A stretch of DNA of 22,487 nucleotides, taken from positions 1-22,487 of the IMG/VR virus record IMGVR_UViG_3300031951_001298. One strand, 5' to 3'. This DNA is from a virus. A program made the position numbers and the translations under genes. The notes beneath the pieces were generated by a model. The model was not told the DNA's origin. It ran no database searches and saw only the letters and a list, made by a program, of their open reading frames with translations. Shown piece after piece: positions 1 to 6,813 of this stretch (positions are counted from its first letter, which is position 1; each line of letters begins with the position of its first letter).

Positions 1-246
1 GGTCATGCCAAGTACTCTAGCAGGAGGAGTATTGGCTGGAGCAGCCTGAACTCTACTTGCAACATCAAATCTAGATGACAAGGTTCCATTGATGAAACTG
101 TCATTACTGAAAGCGGATTGAGCAGAAAGGTCAAATCCACTACCGACAGCGGTAACGAAAGTGCCCTTATTACCTTCACCCTGGAGAGCAAAAAGGTTAA
201 CAACCTCATGCTCATCATAATCTCTAAAAGGTCTAATTGTAGCCAT
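1..246 (-). CDS. Major capsid protein, N-terminal 82 codons (runs off left edge)
   Basis: The ATG at 246 opens a frame that stays open to base 1, giving 82 residues that begin MATIRPFRDYDEHEVVNLFA. This opening and the downstream segment ending PPARVLGMT resemble the N-termini of major capsid proteins of large marine-type tailed phages; that is recall of a family, not a search. The protein would form the icosahedral shell. Its position directly downstream of the protease-scaffold gene (36-base gap) is the classical protease, scaffold, capsid order. The leader is a run of TAAA units with no Shine-Dalgarno site and no GTGTA motif, so it is probably co-transcribed with the gene upstream. The C-terminal part lies outside the window. 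Confidence 0.75.
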   Translation of the reverse strand, partial: MATIRPFRDYDEHEVVNLFALQGEGNKGTFVTAVGSGFDLSAQSAFSNDSFINGTLSSRFDVASRVQAAPANTPPARVLGMT

Positions 247-282
247 ATTTTTATTTATTTATTTGTTAAGTTTTGTTTATTG

Positions 283-960
283 TTATTTGTTTTCTACTTT
301 GATAGTGTTACTGTTGAAAGCTTTAGCAAATTTCTGCCTAAGCGAATCCTCGGCAACTGCACCATTTGGAAGAGCAACTTCCTCAGCTTCAACTTTTTCA
401 AGTATATTAGCGACTTCTTGCTCTTTATTTTCTTGCTCTGAAGCAACTGCCTCAGTAGATTCTTTTTCTGATTCAGAAGCTTGGCTTTTTTCTTTCATTT
501 TCTCATCCTCAGCCATTTTTTTCTCCATCATCATTTTTTTGTTTTTACCTTTAGCAAAAACGTTAAAAGCTTTATACCATTTTTCAAAAGATTCTTGGTC
601 TAAGTTTTTAATTTGCTCTCCGATAACTTCGCGCTCTTCGTCATCCAAAGAAAACTCCTCATCAAGAGTTGTCATTCTGTTCTGAAATAACTCTTCTTTT
701 TCACGAGCTTCTGCCTCGATCTTAATTTTTTCAAGTTCAGCTTTCAATTGCTCGCCAGTTTGCTTTAACTCTTCAAGTTGAGCTTCGAGTTCAGCTTTTG
801 TTTTCTCTGCATCGGCAACAAGTTTATCTTTAGCTTCTTGAGCCTCGGCAAATTTTTCTCCAGCTTTTTTAATTTCCTCTTCGAACAATGCGCGAATATC
901 AGTAGCGCAAATCTGTTTCAAAGAGTCATCAGTTAAATCTTGGATTGACTTTATAAGCAT
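283..960 (-). CDS. Probable nested scaffold protein from an internal start
   Basis: An in-frame ATG at 960 (Met332 of the fusion) would produce a 225-residue protein comprising only the coiled-coil scaffold domain, starting MLIKSIQDLTDDSLKQ. It is preceded by an AAGGA at 971-975 with a ten-base spacer, set in a strongly A-rich stretch. This is one of the few recognisable Shine-Dalgarno sites in the left half of the window. Nested scaffold genes inside protease genes are known, lambda C/Nu3 being the textbook case. The coding sequence just before it (KKNKKENNK) reads like a leader forced into frame. No direct evidence of translation exists here. Confidence 0.5.
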   Translation of the reverse strand: MLIKSIQDLTDDSLKQICATDIRALFEEEIKKAGEKFAEAQEAKDKLVADAEKTKAELEAQLEELKQTGEQLKAELEKIKIEAEAREKEELFQNRMTTLDEEFSLDDEEREVIGEQIKNLDQESFEKWYKAFNVFAKGKNKKMMMEKKMAEDEKMKEKSQASESEKESTEAVASEQENKEQEVANILEKVEAEEVALPNGAVAEDSLRQKFAKAFNSNTIKVENK

Positions 961-1953
961 TTTATTATTTTCCTTTTTATTTTTTTGTTTTTCAAAAGAG
1001 TCAGAAGCAGCAGCTAAACTATCTGTATCTAATTTATTTGAAATTATATTTGTTTCTACAAGTTTTTCTTCTAATTGGGAACTTTCTACCTCTTCTTTTA
1101 TAGAAGAAGACTCCTCTTCTTTTTCATTTTCTTCTTCCAGATCTTCCGATCCAAAAACTTTAACGCCTTTAACATCAGCAGCTGGATTATTTGTAAAGCC
1201 TATTCCTAATGGTAAAACTTCACCTATTAAATTAATATAAAGAGGCTGACCATCATCGTCAAGACCATTTCCTCCAAAATGCATCAATTTATTTTTTATT
1301 TCAGAAACAATAGAATCATCTGAAATAATAGAAGCTTCTGATAAGTTAAGAGAGCCCTTTGCAATATTAAAATTCTTAAAGCCCATTTCCCAGCTAGTTG
1401 AAATAGTTAAATAAGATTCCGAAGAAGGATCAGAAGATGCCTCTAATTTGTCCGCGAACTCTTCATTCACAACTCTCCAAACAAATCCACTTAATACAAC
1501 ATTAAATGGATCTTTTTTATCCTTGACTTCTTCTAAAGTCAAAGGCTTGTCACTTCCATATTCGCTAAATCCATAACCAGTGATCAATCCAGCCACGTTT
1601 TTTCTTTTATGCTCAATATTCATCGGTTTAAACTTAAAGTTTTCAACAGATGATAAAGCCACATCAGTAGAAATAACTTGACCATTTTTATTTGCTCTAT
1701 TTACAACAAAAGCATTAAATGCAACGCCGATCAAATCATAATTTTTTTCTAAATCTATAGAAGAATCTAAGAAAGGTTTTAAAGAATCTATTCCAGCCTT
1801 AGCGATGTTTATATCCTTTTCCTGTGGTAAAAAAATCTTAACCGGTTCAGAAGCGAATATTGTTTGAAACGGAAATAATATCTTTGCTGATGGTCTGTAT
1901 TCTTCCGCGATTAAATCGCTAACCCAGATATAAGAATTTTCAAATTTAGGCAT
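283..1953 (-). CDS. Prohead maturation protease fused to scaffold protein
   Basis: This 556-residue protein has two parts. Residues about 1-270 look like a phage prohead serine protease: a His in NIEHKRKNVAG (H115) and a Ser in YLTISTSWEM (S185 or S187) fit the His/Ser arrangement of the family, in which the protease cleaves scaffold and capsid during head maturation. Residues about 270-530 are very rich in Glu, Lys, Gln and Ala and should form a long coiled coil, as expected of an internal scaffold. Met332 is preceded by an AAGGA site, so the scaffold half could also be made alone. The gene precedes the capsid gene by 36 bases and has a GTGTA motif 38 bases upstream. The protease/scaffold call is an inference from motifs, composition and position. 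Confidence 0.75.
   Translation of the reverse strand: MPKFENSYIWVSDLIAEEYRPSAKILFPFQTIFASEPVKIFLPQEKDINIAKAGIDSLKPFLDSSIDLEKNYDLIGVAFNAFVVNRANKNGQVISTDVALSSVENFKFKPMNIEHKRKNVAGLITGYGFSEYGSDKPLTLEEVKDKKDPFNVVLSGFVWRVVNEEFADKLEASSDPSSESYLTISTSWEMGFKNFNIAKGSLNLSEASIISDDSIVSEIKNKLMHFGGNGLDDDGQPLYINLIGEVLPLGIGFTNNPAADVKGVKVFGSEDLEEENEKEEESSSIKEEVESSQLEEKLVETNIISNKLDTDSLAAASDSFEKQKNKKENNKMLIKSIQDLTDDSLKQICATDIRALFEEEIKKAGEKFAEAQEAKDKLVADAEKTKAELEAQLEELKQTGEQLKAELEKIKIEAEAREKEELFQNRMTTLDEEFSLDDEEREVIGEQIKNLDQESFEKWYKAFNVFAKGKNKKMMMEKKMAEDEKMKEKSQASESEKESTEAVASEQENKEQEVANILEKVEAEEVALPNGAVAEDSLRQKFAKAFNSNTIKVENK
971..975 (-). promoter_or_regulatory. Internal Shine-Dalgarno site for nested scaffold
   Basis: AAGGA on the minus strand lies ten bases before the in-frame ATG at 960 inside the protease-scaffold gene. 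Most other phage-type starts in the window lack such a site, which makes it stand out. Confidence 0.45.
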
Positions 1954-1984
1954 GATATAAAAACAAATTATTTTTATTGTAATT

Positions 1985-1995
1985 CAAATTTACAC
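1985..1995 (-). promoter_or_regulatory. GTGTA-type putative phage promoter before protease-scaffold
   Basis: GTGTAAATTTG lies in the 77-base gap between the endolysin stop and the protease-scaffold start. It ends the shared pattern seen in six other gaps (GTGTA followed by an A/T-rich tail). Its G is 42 bases before the A of the ATG, so a transcript would have a short leader. Confidence 0.4.
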
Positions 1996-2030
1996 AATTA
2001 TATAAAAAATGTCACAAATAATTTTATATA

Positions 2031-2657
2031 CTAAATACAAGACTCTATTAAGCGAGCTTCTGCTTCGCGTCTTTCAATAAGTCCATCAAGATTTTTACCT
2101 TTCCATATTCTTTTCATATGGCGAAGTTCTTCTGCAATTTTTTTATAATCTTTTTTTGGTACAAGAACTTTTATATTTCTCATTTCTAGTCTTTTTTCAC
2201 CAACTAAGCTAGTTCCTCTGTTAAAAACTAAAGACACTATAGCTCCATAAGCATCAGGACATAAGTCGGACAATCCTGGAAATGTTTTTTCTGCTAATTT
2301 TGTAAACTTAGCCCATGTAATTTTTTGAAAAATCTCAAGAGCCTTTTCCCAATTAACGTTAATTCCAGCAGCTCTTAATTTTTTTGTATGCTCTCTGCCT
2401 TTTTCAGAAGTTTTTCCTACTGCCGCTTTTATTATTTCAACTTCTTCTTTCTTAAGAAAATTAAAAATATCAGCTAATTCATTTTCTGTATAATAAGCGC
2501 AATCTATACCAATTCCGATAGTTGGACCAGATGCTCCACCGGGCCATGTAAATTTAGAAAGATATTTTTCATAATAGTCTTTTCCACCACCAACTTCATA
2601 CTTCAATAAGAGTTCTAATGTTTTTTGTGATGGTTTAAACGAGTTCATAATCATCAT
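2031..2657 (-). CDS. Endolysin, lysozyme-like glycoside hydrolase
   Basis: This 208-residue protein should cleave the glycan strands of peptidoglycan at lysis. The N-terminal part has Glu21 in KYEVGGGKDYYEK followed by WPGGASGPTIGIGID (about 38-52). This matches the Glu...Thr-Ile-Gly-Ile-Gly arrangement of T4-type lysozymes, where Glu, Asp and Thr form the active site; here Glu21 and Thr46 are the likely counterparts. A second conserved stretch near residues 136-148 (DAYGAIVSLVFNRG) is typical of the fold. No signal peptide is visible, so release would depend on a holin. The start MMIMNS overlaps the end of the two-span membrane protein upstream by 23 bases; the ATG at 2648 is an equally good start. 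The gene ends in TAG, evidence that TAG is not recoded. Confidence 0.85.
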   Translation of the reverse strand: MMIMNSFKPSQKTLELLLKYEVGGGKDYYEKYLSKFTWPGGASGPTIGIGIDCAYYTENELADIFNFLKKEEVEIIKAAVGKTSEKGREHTKKLRAAGINVNWEKALEIFQKITWAKFTKLAEKTFPGLSDLCPDAYGAIVSLVFNRGTSLVGEKRLEMRNIKVLVPKKDYKKIAEELRHMKRIWKGKNLDGLIERREAEARLIESCI

Positions 2658-3057
2658 CTTTCACATTAGTTTGAATAACTGTAACAGAATTAATTGTTTC
2701 ATTTGCGCTCTCTATTGAAGCTCTTGAACTACTTCCATATTTCAAATCAACTACAGCTTGCGCACCAACATAAGACCCAATTATAATTGCTAATATCTCA
2801 ATTGTCTTGGAAAAAATAGTTACAAATCCAGAAATGAACTCTGCATTTTGTGGAATAAAGAACATAATGCCTAAACTGGCAAAATAAAAAAACGCAAGAA
2901 TCAAAACCGAAGTAAAAACAATATAGAATTTGCTAGAAGCCATATGATTTATAGCCCTCATTCTTTCTACATCTTCAATAGGAGTATTTGGCGGAACCAT
3001 ATGTCCGCTTAAATAAGAAACCAATGAAATTGCCGTATTTTTAATAGCTTGAATCAT
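2635..3057 (-). CDS. Two-span membrane protein, candidate holin
   Basis: This 140-residue protein has two strongly hydrophobic segments, about residues 44-68 (rich in Phe, Ile and Leu) and 76-104. They are separated by a short polar turn (PQNAEF). The N-terminal 40 residues are mildly amphipathic and the C-terminal 35 are polar and acidic, ending DDDYELV. It overlaps the endolysin start and lies five bases downstream of the GAF-like membrane protein. Size, two spans, charged tail and coupling to the endolysin support a holin that permeabilises the inner membrane. It is not similar to a specific holin family that I can name, so the call rests on topology and context. Confidence 0.55.
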   Translation of the reverse strand: MIQAIKNTAISLVSYLSGHMVPPNTPIEDVERMRAINHMASSKFYIVFTSVLILAFFYFASLGIMFFIPQNAEFISGFVTIFSKTIEILAIIIGSYVGAQAVVDLKYGSSSRASIESANETINSVTVIQTNVKDDDYELV

Positions 3058-3062
3058 ACAAT

Positions 3063-3713
3063 TTAATTGTGTTTTTCTATAGATACAATTGCTACATAGC
3101 CAGCTAAGAGTTTTGCTTCATTTTCTAATTCTTTATACAATTCATCTGATAGCCTACCGTTAAGATTATTAAAATCAATTCCGAGTATGGCAATAAAATC
3201 TCCCTCTAAACAGATAATTGGAAACATATACGATCTATGAACGCCTCTGTGTAGCCAAAAATCCTTGAATGCATTTTCATGTACCCCATCTGTCTCTACA
3301 ATAACCCCAGAATGACTTTCATTCATTTCAGTTAAAACATTGCTAAAAAATGATATTGGTAAATTTTGTAGCTTCATTAGGTCAGTAGATACTCCGGGCT
3401 TTGTTGACTCAAAAGTAGCAGACATTTTTTTCATGCTTTTATTTCCAGGATAAAAATTCCCTCCATTATGAAACTGAGCAATCCAAACTCTATCAAGGTC
3501 ATATTTACTCTGCAATAAATTTAACGTAGAATTAATTTTTTGCTGAACATTAATTGTTATATTAAAATCGTCGCGCCTTTTAGTTCTATCTTTTTCTTTT
3601 TTTGCACTCAGCGCATGTTTAAAATATAAAAGAACTATTGGACCCACTATGCCAGTTAAAAAAGCTACTAAAACGGGAACCATTTCTGAATGAATAATTG
3701 AAAAAGCCAGCAT
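3063..3713 (-). CDS. Membrane-anchored GAF-like domain protein
   Basis: This 216-residue protein starts with one membrane span (about residues 11-31, followed by a very basic KKEKDRTKRR stretch). A soluble domain of about 155 residues follows. The segment VWIAQFHNGGNFYPGNKSMKK (about 76-96) and the later FIAILGIDFNN resemble a GAF/sensor-type domain found in proteins of large marine phages whose function is unknown. Topology suggests an inner-membrane protein with the domain in the cytoplasm. It lies inside the lysis block, between the 41-residue membrane peptide and the candidate holin. A role in timing or sensing for lysis is possible but purely positional. It could also be a host-interaction protein that happens to sit here. 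Confidence 0.55.
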   Translation of the reverse strand: MLAFSIIHSEMVPVLVAFLTGIVGPIVLLYFKHALSAKKEKDRTKRRDDFNITINVQQKINSTLNLLQSKYDLDRVWIAQFHNGGNFYPGNKSMKKMSATFESTKPGVSTDLMKLQNLPISFFSNVLTEMNESHSGVIVETDGVHENAFKDFWLHRGVHRSYMFPIICLEGDFIAILGIDFNNLNGRLSDELYKELENEAKLLAGYVAIVSIEKHN

Positions 3714-3762
3714 ATTTTTTTTATAAAATGTATTTTTATTTTATATTAAATACATTAAAAAA

Positions 3763-3888
3763 TTAAAAAATAGACCCAATTATAAAACCAAAAACAAAAC
3801 CCAATCCAAAAAGACATTGAGCTGGATATTTAGCCGTTAAATTATTGATTTTTTCAATAAATAATTCCATATTAGTTTTAGATTTCAT
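3763..3888 (-). CDS. Small single-span membrane peptide, 41 residues
   Basis: ATG at 3888 reads MKSKTNMELFIEKINNLTAK and then a hydrophobic segment rich in Phe and Gly (about 24-41) to a TAA at 3763. The start follows the TAA of the spanin-like gene by one base, so translation is probably coupled. It may be a lysis accessory (for example an antiholin or second holin), but only its topology and location argue for that. An alternative start is Met7. A 49-base gap separates it from the GAF-like gene downstream. Confidence 0.6.
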   Translation of the reverse strand: MKSKTNMELFIEKINNLTAKYPAQCLFGLGFVFGFIIGSIF

Positions 3889-3889
3889 A

Positions 3890-4492
3890 TTAAAGTATTC
3901 CTTTTATTCTAAGATAAGTCGCGCCGCCGATTGTCAACAGCAATATAACTATAATAATATTTCTTTTTAAGATTGCCAAATCTTTTTCAACTAATTGTTT
4001 CTGCATTCTGTTAAGATCTTGAACCATTTTATTTGCATTTGCCTCTTGGCGCGCTAATTCCTCATCTACTTCGCTTTTAAATTTTAAAGCTTGCTCATGA
4101 TCTTTTTTTAATTGCTCAAAAATTTCTTTATCTTTTAACAATTGTTGGTATTCCTCTGAATTAACTACTACAACAGTATCATTTTTATATTCATCAGGAA
4201 TAACAAGAACACGTTGCTTATTAATAGAAATTGGAGTTTTAGGCTTTGCGGAACTTGCGACTACTGGAACAGTTACTGTTTTATATATAGGCTTAATTTC
4301 GATTTTATTTTTAGGAGGCTTAACAATTCGCGCCGCTTCAGACGCATATGAAGTTGCTAAATCAATTCTTGCCTTTTCAAATGAGTCTCTTGTTGCATAG
4401 ACAGACCTAGATAAGGCTTGGGATTGCTTTTCAGTATAAACTGTACAAGCTGGAAGTAATAGAAATAATGAAAATAAAAAATATTTATTCAT
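3890..4492 (-). CDS. Probable unimolecular spanin (lipoprotein with C-terminal membrane span)
   Basis: From the ATG at 4492 this is a 200-residue protein. It opens with a lipoprotein signal, MNKYFLFSLFLLLPAC, with Cys16 in an LPAC lipobox. A Pro/Lys-rich periplasmic part follows, then a coiled coil at about 113-177 and a C-terminal membrane span at about 179-195 (IIIVILLLTIGG). An outer-membrane lipid anchor at one end and an inner-membrane span at the other is the defining topology of unimolecular spanins such as T1 gp11, which fuse the membranes of Gram-negative hosts. It heads a lysis block that includes holin and endolysin candidates. I preferred the ATG to an upstream in-frame TTG at 4516 because the signal peptide then starts properly and a GTGTA motif lies exactly nine bases before it. 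The host should therefore have an outer membrane. Confidence 0.7.
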   Translation of the reverse strand: MNKYFLFSLFLLLPACTVYTEKQSQALSRSVYATRDSFEKARIDLATSYASEAARIVKPPKNKIEIKPIYKTVTVPVVASSAKPKTPISINKQRVLVIPDEYKNDTVVVVNSEEYQQLLKDKEIFEQLKKDHEQALKFKSEVDEELARQEANANKMVQDLNRMQKQLVEKDLAILKRNIIIVILLLTIGGATYLRIKGIL

Positions 4493-4495
4493 ATT

Positions 4496-4506
4496 AATTA
4501 TTACAC
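4496..4506 (-). promoter_or_regulatory. GTGTA-type putative promoter at leaderless distance, lysis block
   Basis: GTGTAATAATT begins 14 bases before the ATG of the spanin gene, leaving exactly nine bases between GTGTA and ATG. The same distance occurs before the genes starting at 9066 and 19479. Confidence 0.45.
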
Positions 4507-4550
4507 ACTTATTCAAGTAAATAATAAAAATGAATTTATTTTTTTACTAG

Positions 4551-6335
4551 TTAATTTTTAATTGGTGTCATAAATGCTGCTGCTTGTGCACCAGCAGTAG
4601 CAACAAATCGCCCTTCTCCGTAGGCAACCGCACTCCAATAGCTGCTGTTGGATATATTAGTAGAAGTCCATGTAATGCCATCGTCACTATGTAGTGCTGA
4701 AGTTGAACCAGTGGCAACAGCAACAAATCGCCCTTCTCCGTAGGTTACTGAAATCCAAGATCTACCTATAGGTAGAGTAACAGAAGTCCAAGTAATTCCA
4801 TCGTCACTATATGCTGCTGAAGTTGAACCAGCGCCTCCAGCAACAACAACAAATCTTCCTTTTCCGTACGTGACTGAATACCAAACTGGACTACTACTTG
4901 GCAAAGTAGAAGCAGCCCATGTTATTCCATCGTCACTATATGCTGCTGAAGTTGTCTGAGCAGCAACAGCAACGAATCTTCCCTTTCCATACGTGACCGA
5001 TTCCCAGTTAGAACTACTTGGTAGAACAGCAGCGGTCCATGTTATTCCATCGTCGCTATATGCTGCTGAAGTTGAACCAGTGGCAACAGCAACAAATCGC
5101 CCTTCTCCGTATGTTACTGATTGCCAAGAGGCGTTGCTAGGCATAGTCATAGAAGTCCAAGTAATCCCATCATTACTATATGATGCTGAAGTTGAACCAG
5201 TGGCAACAGCAACAAATCGCCCTTCTCCGTATGTTACTGAAACCCAATTGGCAAAACTAGGTAAAGTAGAAGAGGTCCATGTTACACCATCATCACTATA
5301 TGCTGCTGATGTACCGACATAAGCAACAGCAACAAATCGCCCTTCTCCGTATGTTACTGAATTCCAATTATGACTAATAGGCATAGTAGCAGCAGTCCAA
5401 GTAGTTGGAAATGTAGATAGATTTGTATATGCTGCGGTATTTGAATTAATCCCGCCAACAGCAACAAATCTTCCTTCTCCATATGTAACAGATCTCCAAC
5501 TAATATTGCTTGGTAAAGTTGCAGCAGTCCATGTTATACCATCATCACTATATGCTGCTGAAGCTGAACCAGAGGCAATAGCAACAAATCGTCCTTCTCC
5601 GTAGGTGACTGAGTCCCAACTGAGAACACTAGGCATGGTAGCATTGATCCAAGTAATCCCATCATCACTATATGCTGCTTTATTTGAGCCAGAGGCAATA
5701 GCAACAAATCTTCCTTCTCCGTAGGTTACTGATTCCCAATCACTGTTGCTAGGTAGAGTAGTATCGATCCACGTAATCCCATCATCACTATATGCTGCTT
5801 TATTTGAAAAATCACGAACAGCAACAAATCTCCCTTCGCCGTATGTTACACTCTTCCAACTCCCAGTGCTAGGTAAGGTAACATCGATCCACGTCACACC
5901 ATCATCACTATATGTTGCTTTATTTGAAGTTGCGGTAAAACTATAAACAACAGCAACAAATCTTCCTCTTCCGTATGTTATTGATCCAAAATCGCCACTA
6001 CTGAACATAGTAGCAGCAGTCCATGTTATACCGTCATCACTATATGCTACTATATTTGAACCAGAGCTAATAGCAACAAATCGTCCTTCTCCGTAGGTGA
6101 CTGACTGCCAATTGGCAACGCTAGGCATGGTAGCATTGATCCAAGTAATCCCATCATCACTATATGCTGCTTTATTTGAACTAGTAATTGAAATAGCAAC
6201 AAATCGTCCTTCGCCATACGCAACCGACCGCCAATTGGCAACGCTAGGCATAGTAGCAGCAGTCCATCCTAATGAGCCACTTTGTGTGCTTTGCTGTTTT
6301 GTTGATAATAATAGTTTTTTTGATGTGAAGCTCAT
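4551..6335 (-). CDS. Tail-associated double beta-propeller with Asp-box repeats
   Basis: This 594-residue protein is almost entirely 14 repeats of 38-44 residues, each opening with SVTYGEGRFVAV or a close variant. Twelve carry an Asp-box (SDDGITW, SDDGVTW or SNDGITW), the turn motif of BNR/sialidase-type propellers. The Asp-box is missing only in repeat 7 (replaced by TNLSTFPTTW) and in the truncated repeat 14, which divides the array into 7 + 7. Two seven-bladed propellers are the natural reading. The first 22 residues (Ser/Thr/Gln/Lys rich) may attach it to the virion. Its start overlaps the stop of the tail chaperone by four bases (ATGA), so it is probably a receptor-binding or glycan-binding tip protein. 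No catalytic sialidase residues are evident. Repeats are also highly similar as DNA. Confidence 0.75.
   Translation of the reverse strand: MSFTSKKLLLSTKQQSTQSGSLGWTAATMPSVANWRSVAYGEGRFVAISITSSNKAAYSDDGITWINATMPSVANWQSVTYGEGRFVAISSGSNIVAYSDDGITWTAATMFSSGDFGSITYGRGRFVAVVYSFTATSNKATYSDDGVTWIDVTLPSTGSWKSVTYGEGRFVAVRDFSNKAAYSDDGITWIDTTLPSNSDWESVTYGEGRFVAIASGSNKAAYSDDGITWINATMPSVLSWDSVTYGEGRFVAIASGSASAAYSDDGITWTAATLPSNISWRSVTYGEGRFVAVGGINSNTAAYTNLSTFPTTWTAATMPISHNWNSVTYGEGRFVAVAYVGTSAAYSDDGVTWTSSTLPSFANWVSVTYGEGRFVAVATGSTSASYSNDGITWTSMTMPSNASWQSVTYGEGRFVAVATGSTSAAYSDDGITWTAAVLPSSSNWESVTYGKGRFVAVAAQTTSAAYSDDGITWAASTLPSSSPVWYSVTYGKGRFVVVAGGAGSTSAAYSDDGITWTSVTLPIGRSWISVTYGEGRFVAVATGSTSALHSDDGITWTSTNISNSSYWSAVAYGEGRFVATAGAQAAAFMTPIKN
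4611..6230 (-). repeat. Coding tandem repeats of about 115-130 bases, 14 copies
   Basis: The core reading on the plus strand as caacaaatcgcccttctccg (with minor variants) recurs 14 times, each encoding GEGRFVA. Near-identical neighbouring units (for example around 5080, 5210 and 5330) suggest recent duplication or gene conversion. Such arrays can gain or lose blades by recombination. Confidence 0.85.
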
Positions 6336-6808
6336 GGTTTAATAGGCCAAATTATTTCATCTGGATTAGAAAACGTCTGAGGTATATCCCTTAATTGTAA
6401 TCTATATAGTGACCACGAAGCCTTAACTGACAAATCCATATTTTCCCATTTGTCTGGCATAATTTCAATATCTGATTCTTTTAATAGATTGTTTCTTTTA
6501 ATTCTAATAGAATGCCATTTTGCCTCAATGGTAGATTGATTTTCTCTATCAATTTCTTCTTGCGTTTTGTCTCTTGTTGTTATAATTTCTTTCACAACAT
6601 TTTCCTCAATAATATATTCAGTATTTTCTTGAATTTCTTTATTTTCAGAAATCGTTTCCACTGGAAGCCAACCGTTTTGTTTTATTATTGACATCTCTAT
6701 CTCATCTTCTGTATTCAATAAATAAAAATTAGAAATATTGCCCCAATTTGTCGGTAAACCGCCTATCTGTTTCACCTCATTATTTTCTACAAGTGCGAAT
6801 CTTTTCAT
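6332..6808 (-). CDS. Tail fibre assembly chaperone-like protein
   Basis: This 158-residue protein has a variable N-terminal half that opens MKRFALVENNEVKQIGGLP. Its C-terminal half has the pattern RIKRNNLLKESDIEIMPD ... WSLYRLQLRDIPQTF. The order 'R-x-R-N-x-L-L-x-x-S-D ... W-x-x-Y-R-x-x-L-R-D-I-P' is the hallmark of the phage tail assembly chaperone family (Phage_tail_APC type) found next to tail fibre genes. Such proteins assist folding or attachment of fibres. It lies between the long fibre (five-base gap upstream) and the propeller protein (four-base overlap), so it probably serves one or both. The final residues PDEIIWPIKP may attach to the tail. Confidence 0.7.
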   Translation of the reverse strand: MKRFALVENNEVKQIGGLPTNWGNISNFYLLNTEDEIEMSIIKQNGWLPVETISENKEIQENTEYIIEENVVKEIITTRDKTQEEIDRENQSTIEAKWHSIRIKRNNLLKESDIEIMPDKWENMDLSVKASWSLYRLQLRDIPQTFSNPDEIIWPIKP

Positions 6809-6813
6809 AATAA

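Noticed and set aside
118-685. Plus-strand frames over the capsid start and scaffold end
   Set aside because: They lie antisense to well-supported genes and their residues are dictated by the opposite strand's Glu/Lys-rich coding.
4493-4516. TTG start for the spanin gene
   Set aside because: It would add eight residues before the lipoprotein signal and overlap the putative promoter; the ATG at 4492 fits better.
4993-6342. Several plus-strand frames with repeats such as ATNRPSPYVT
   Set aside because: They are the reverse of the propeller repeats; repetition is inherited from the real gene.
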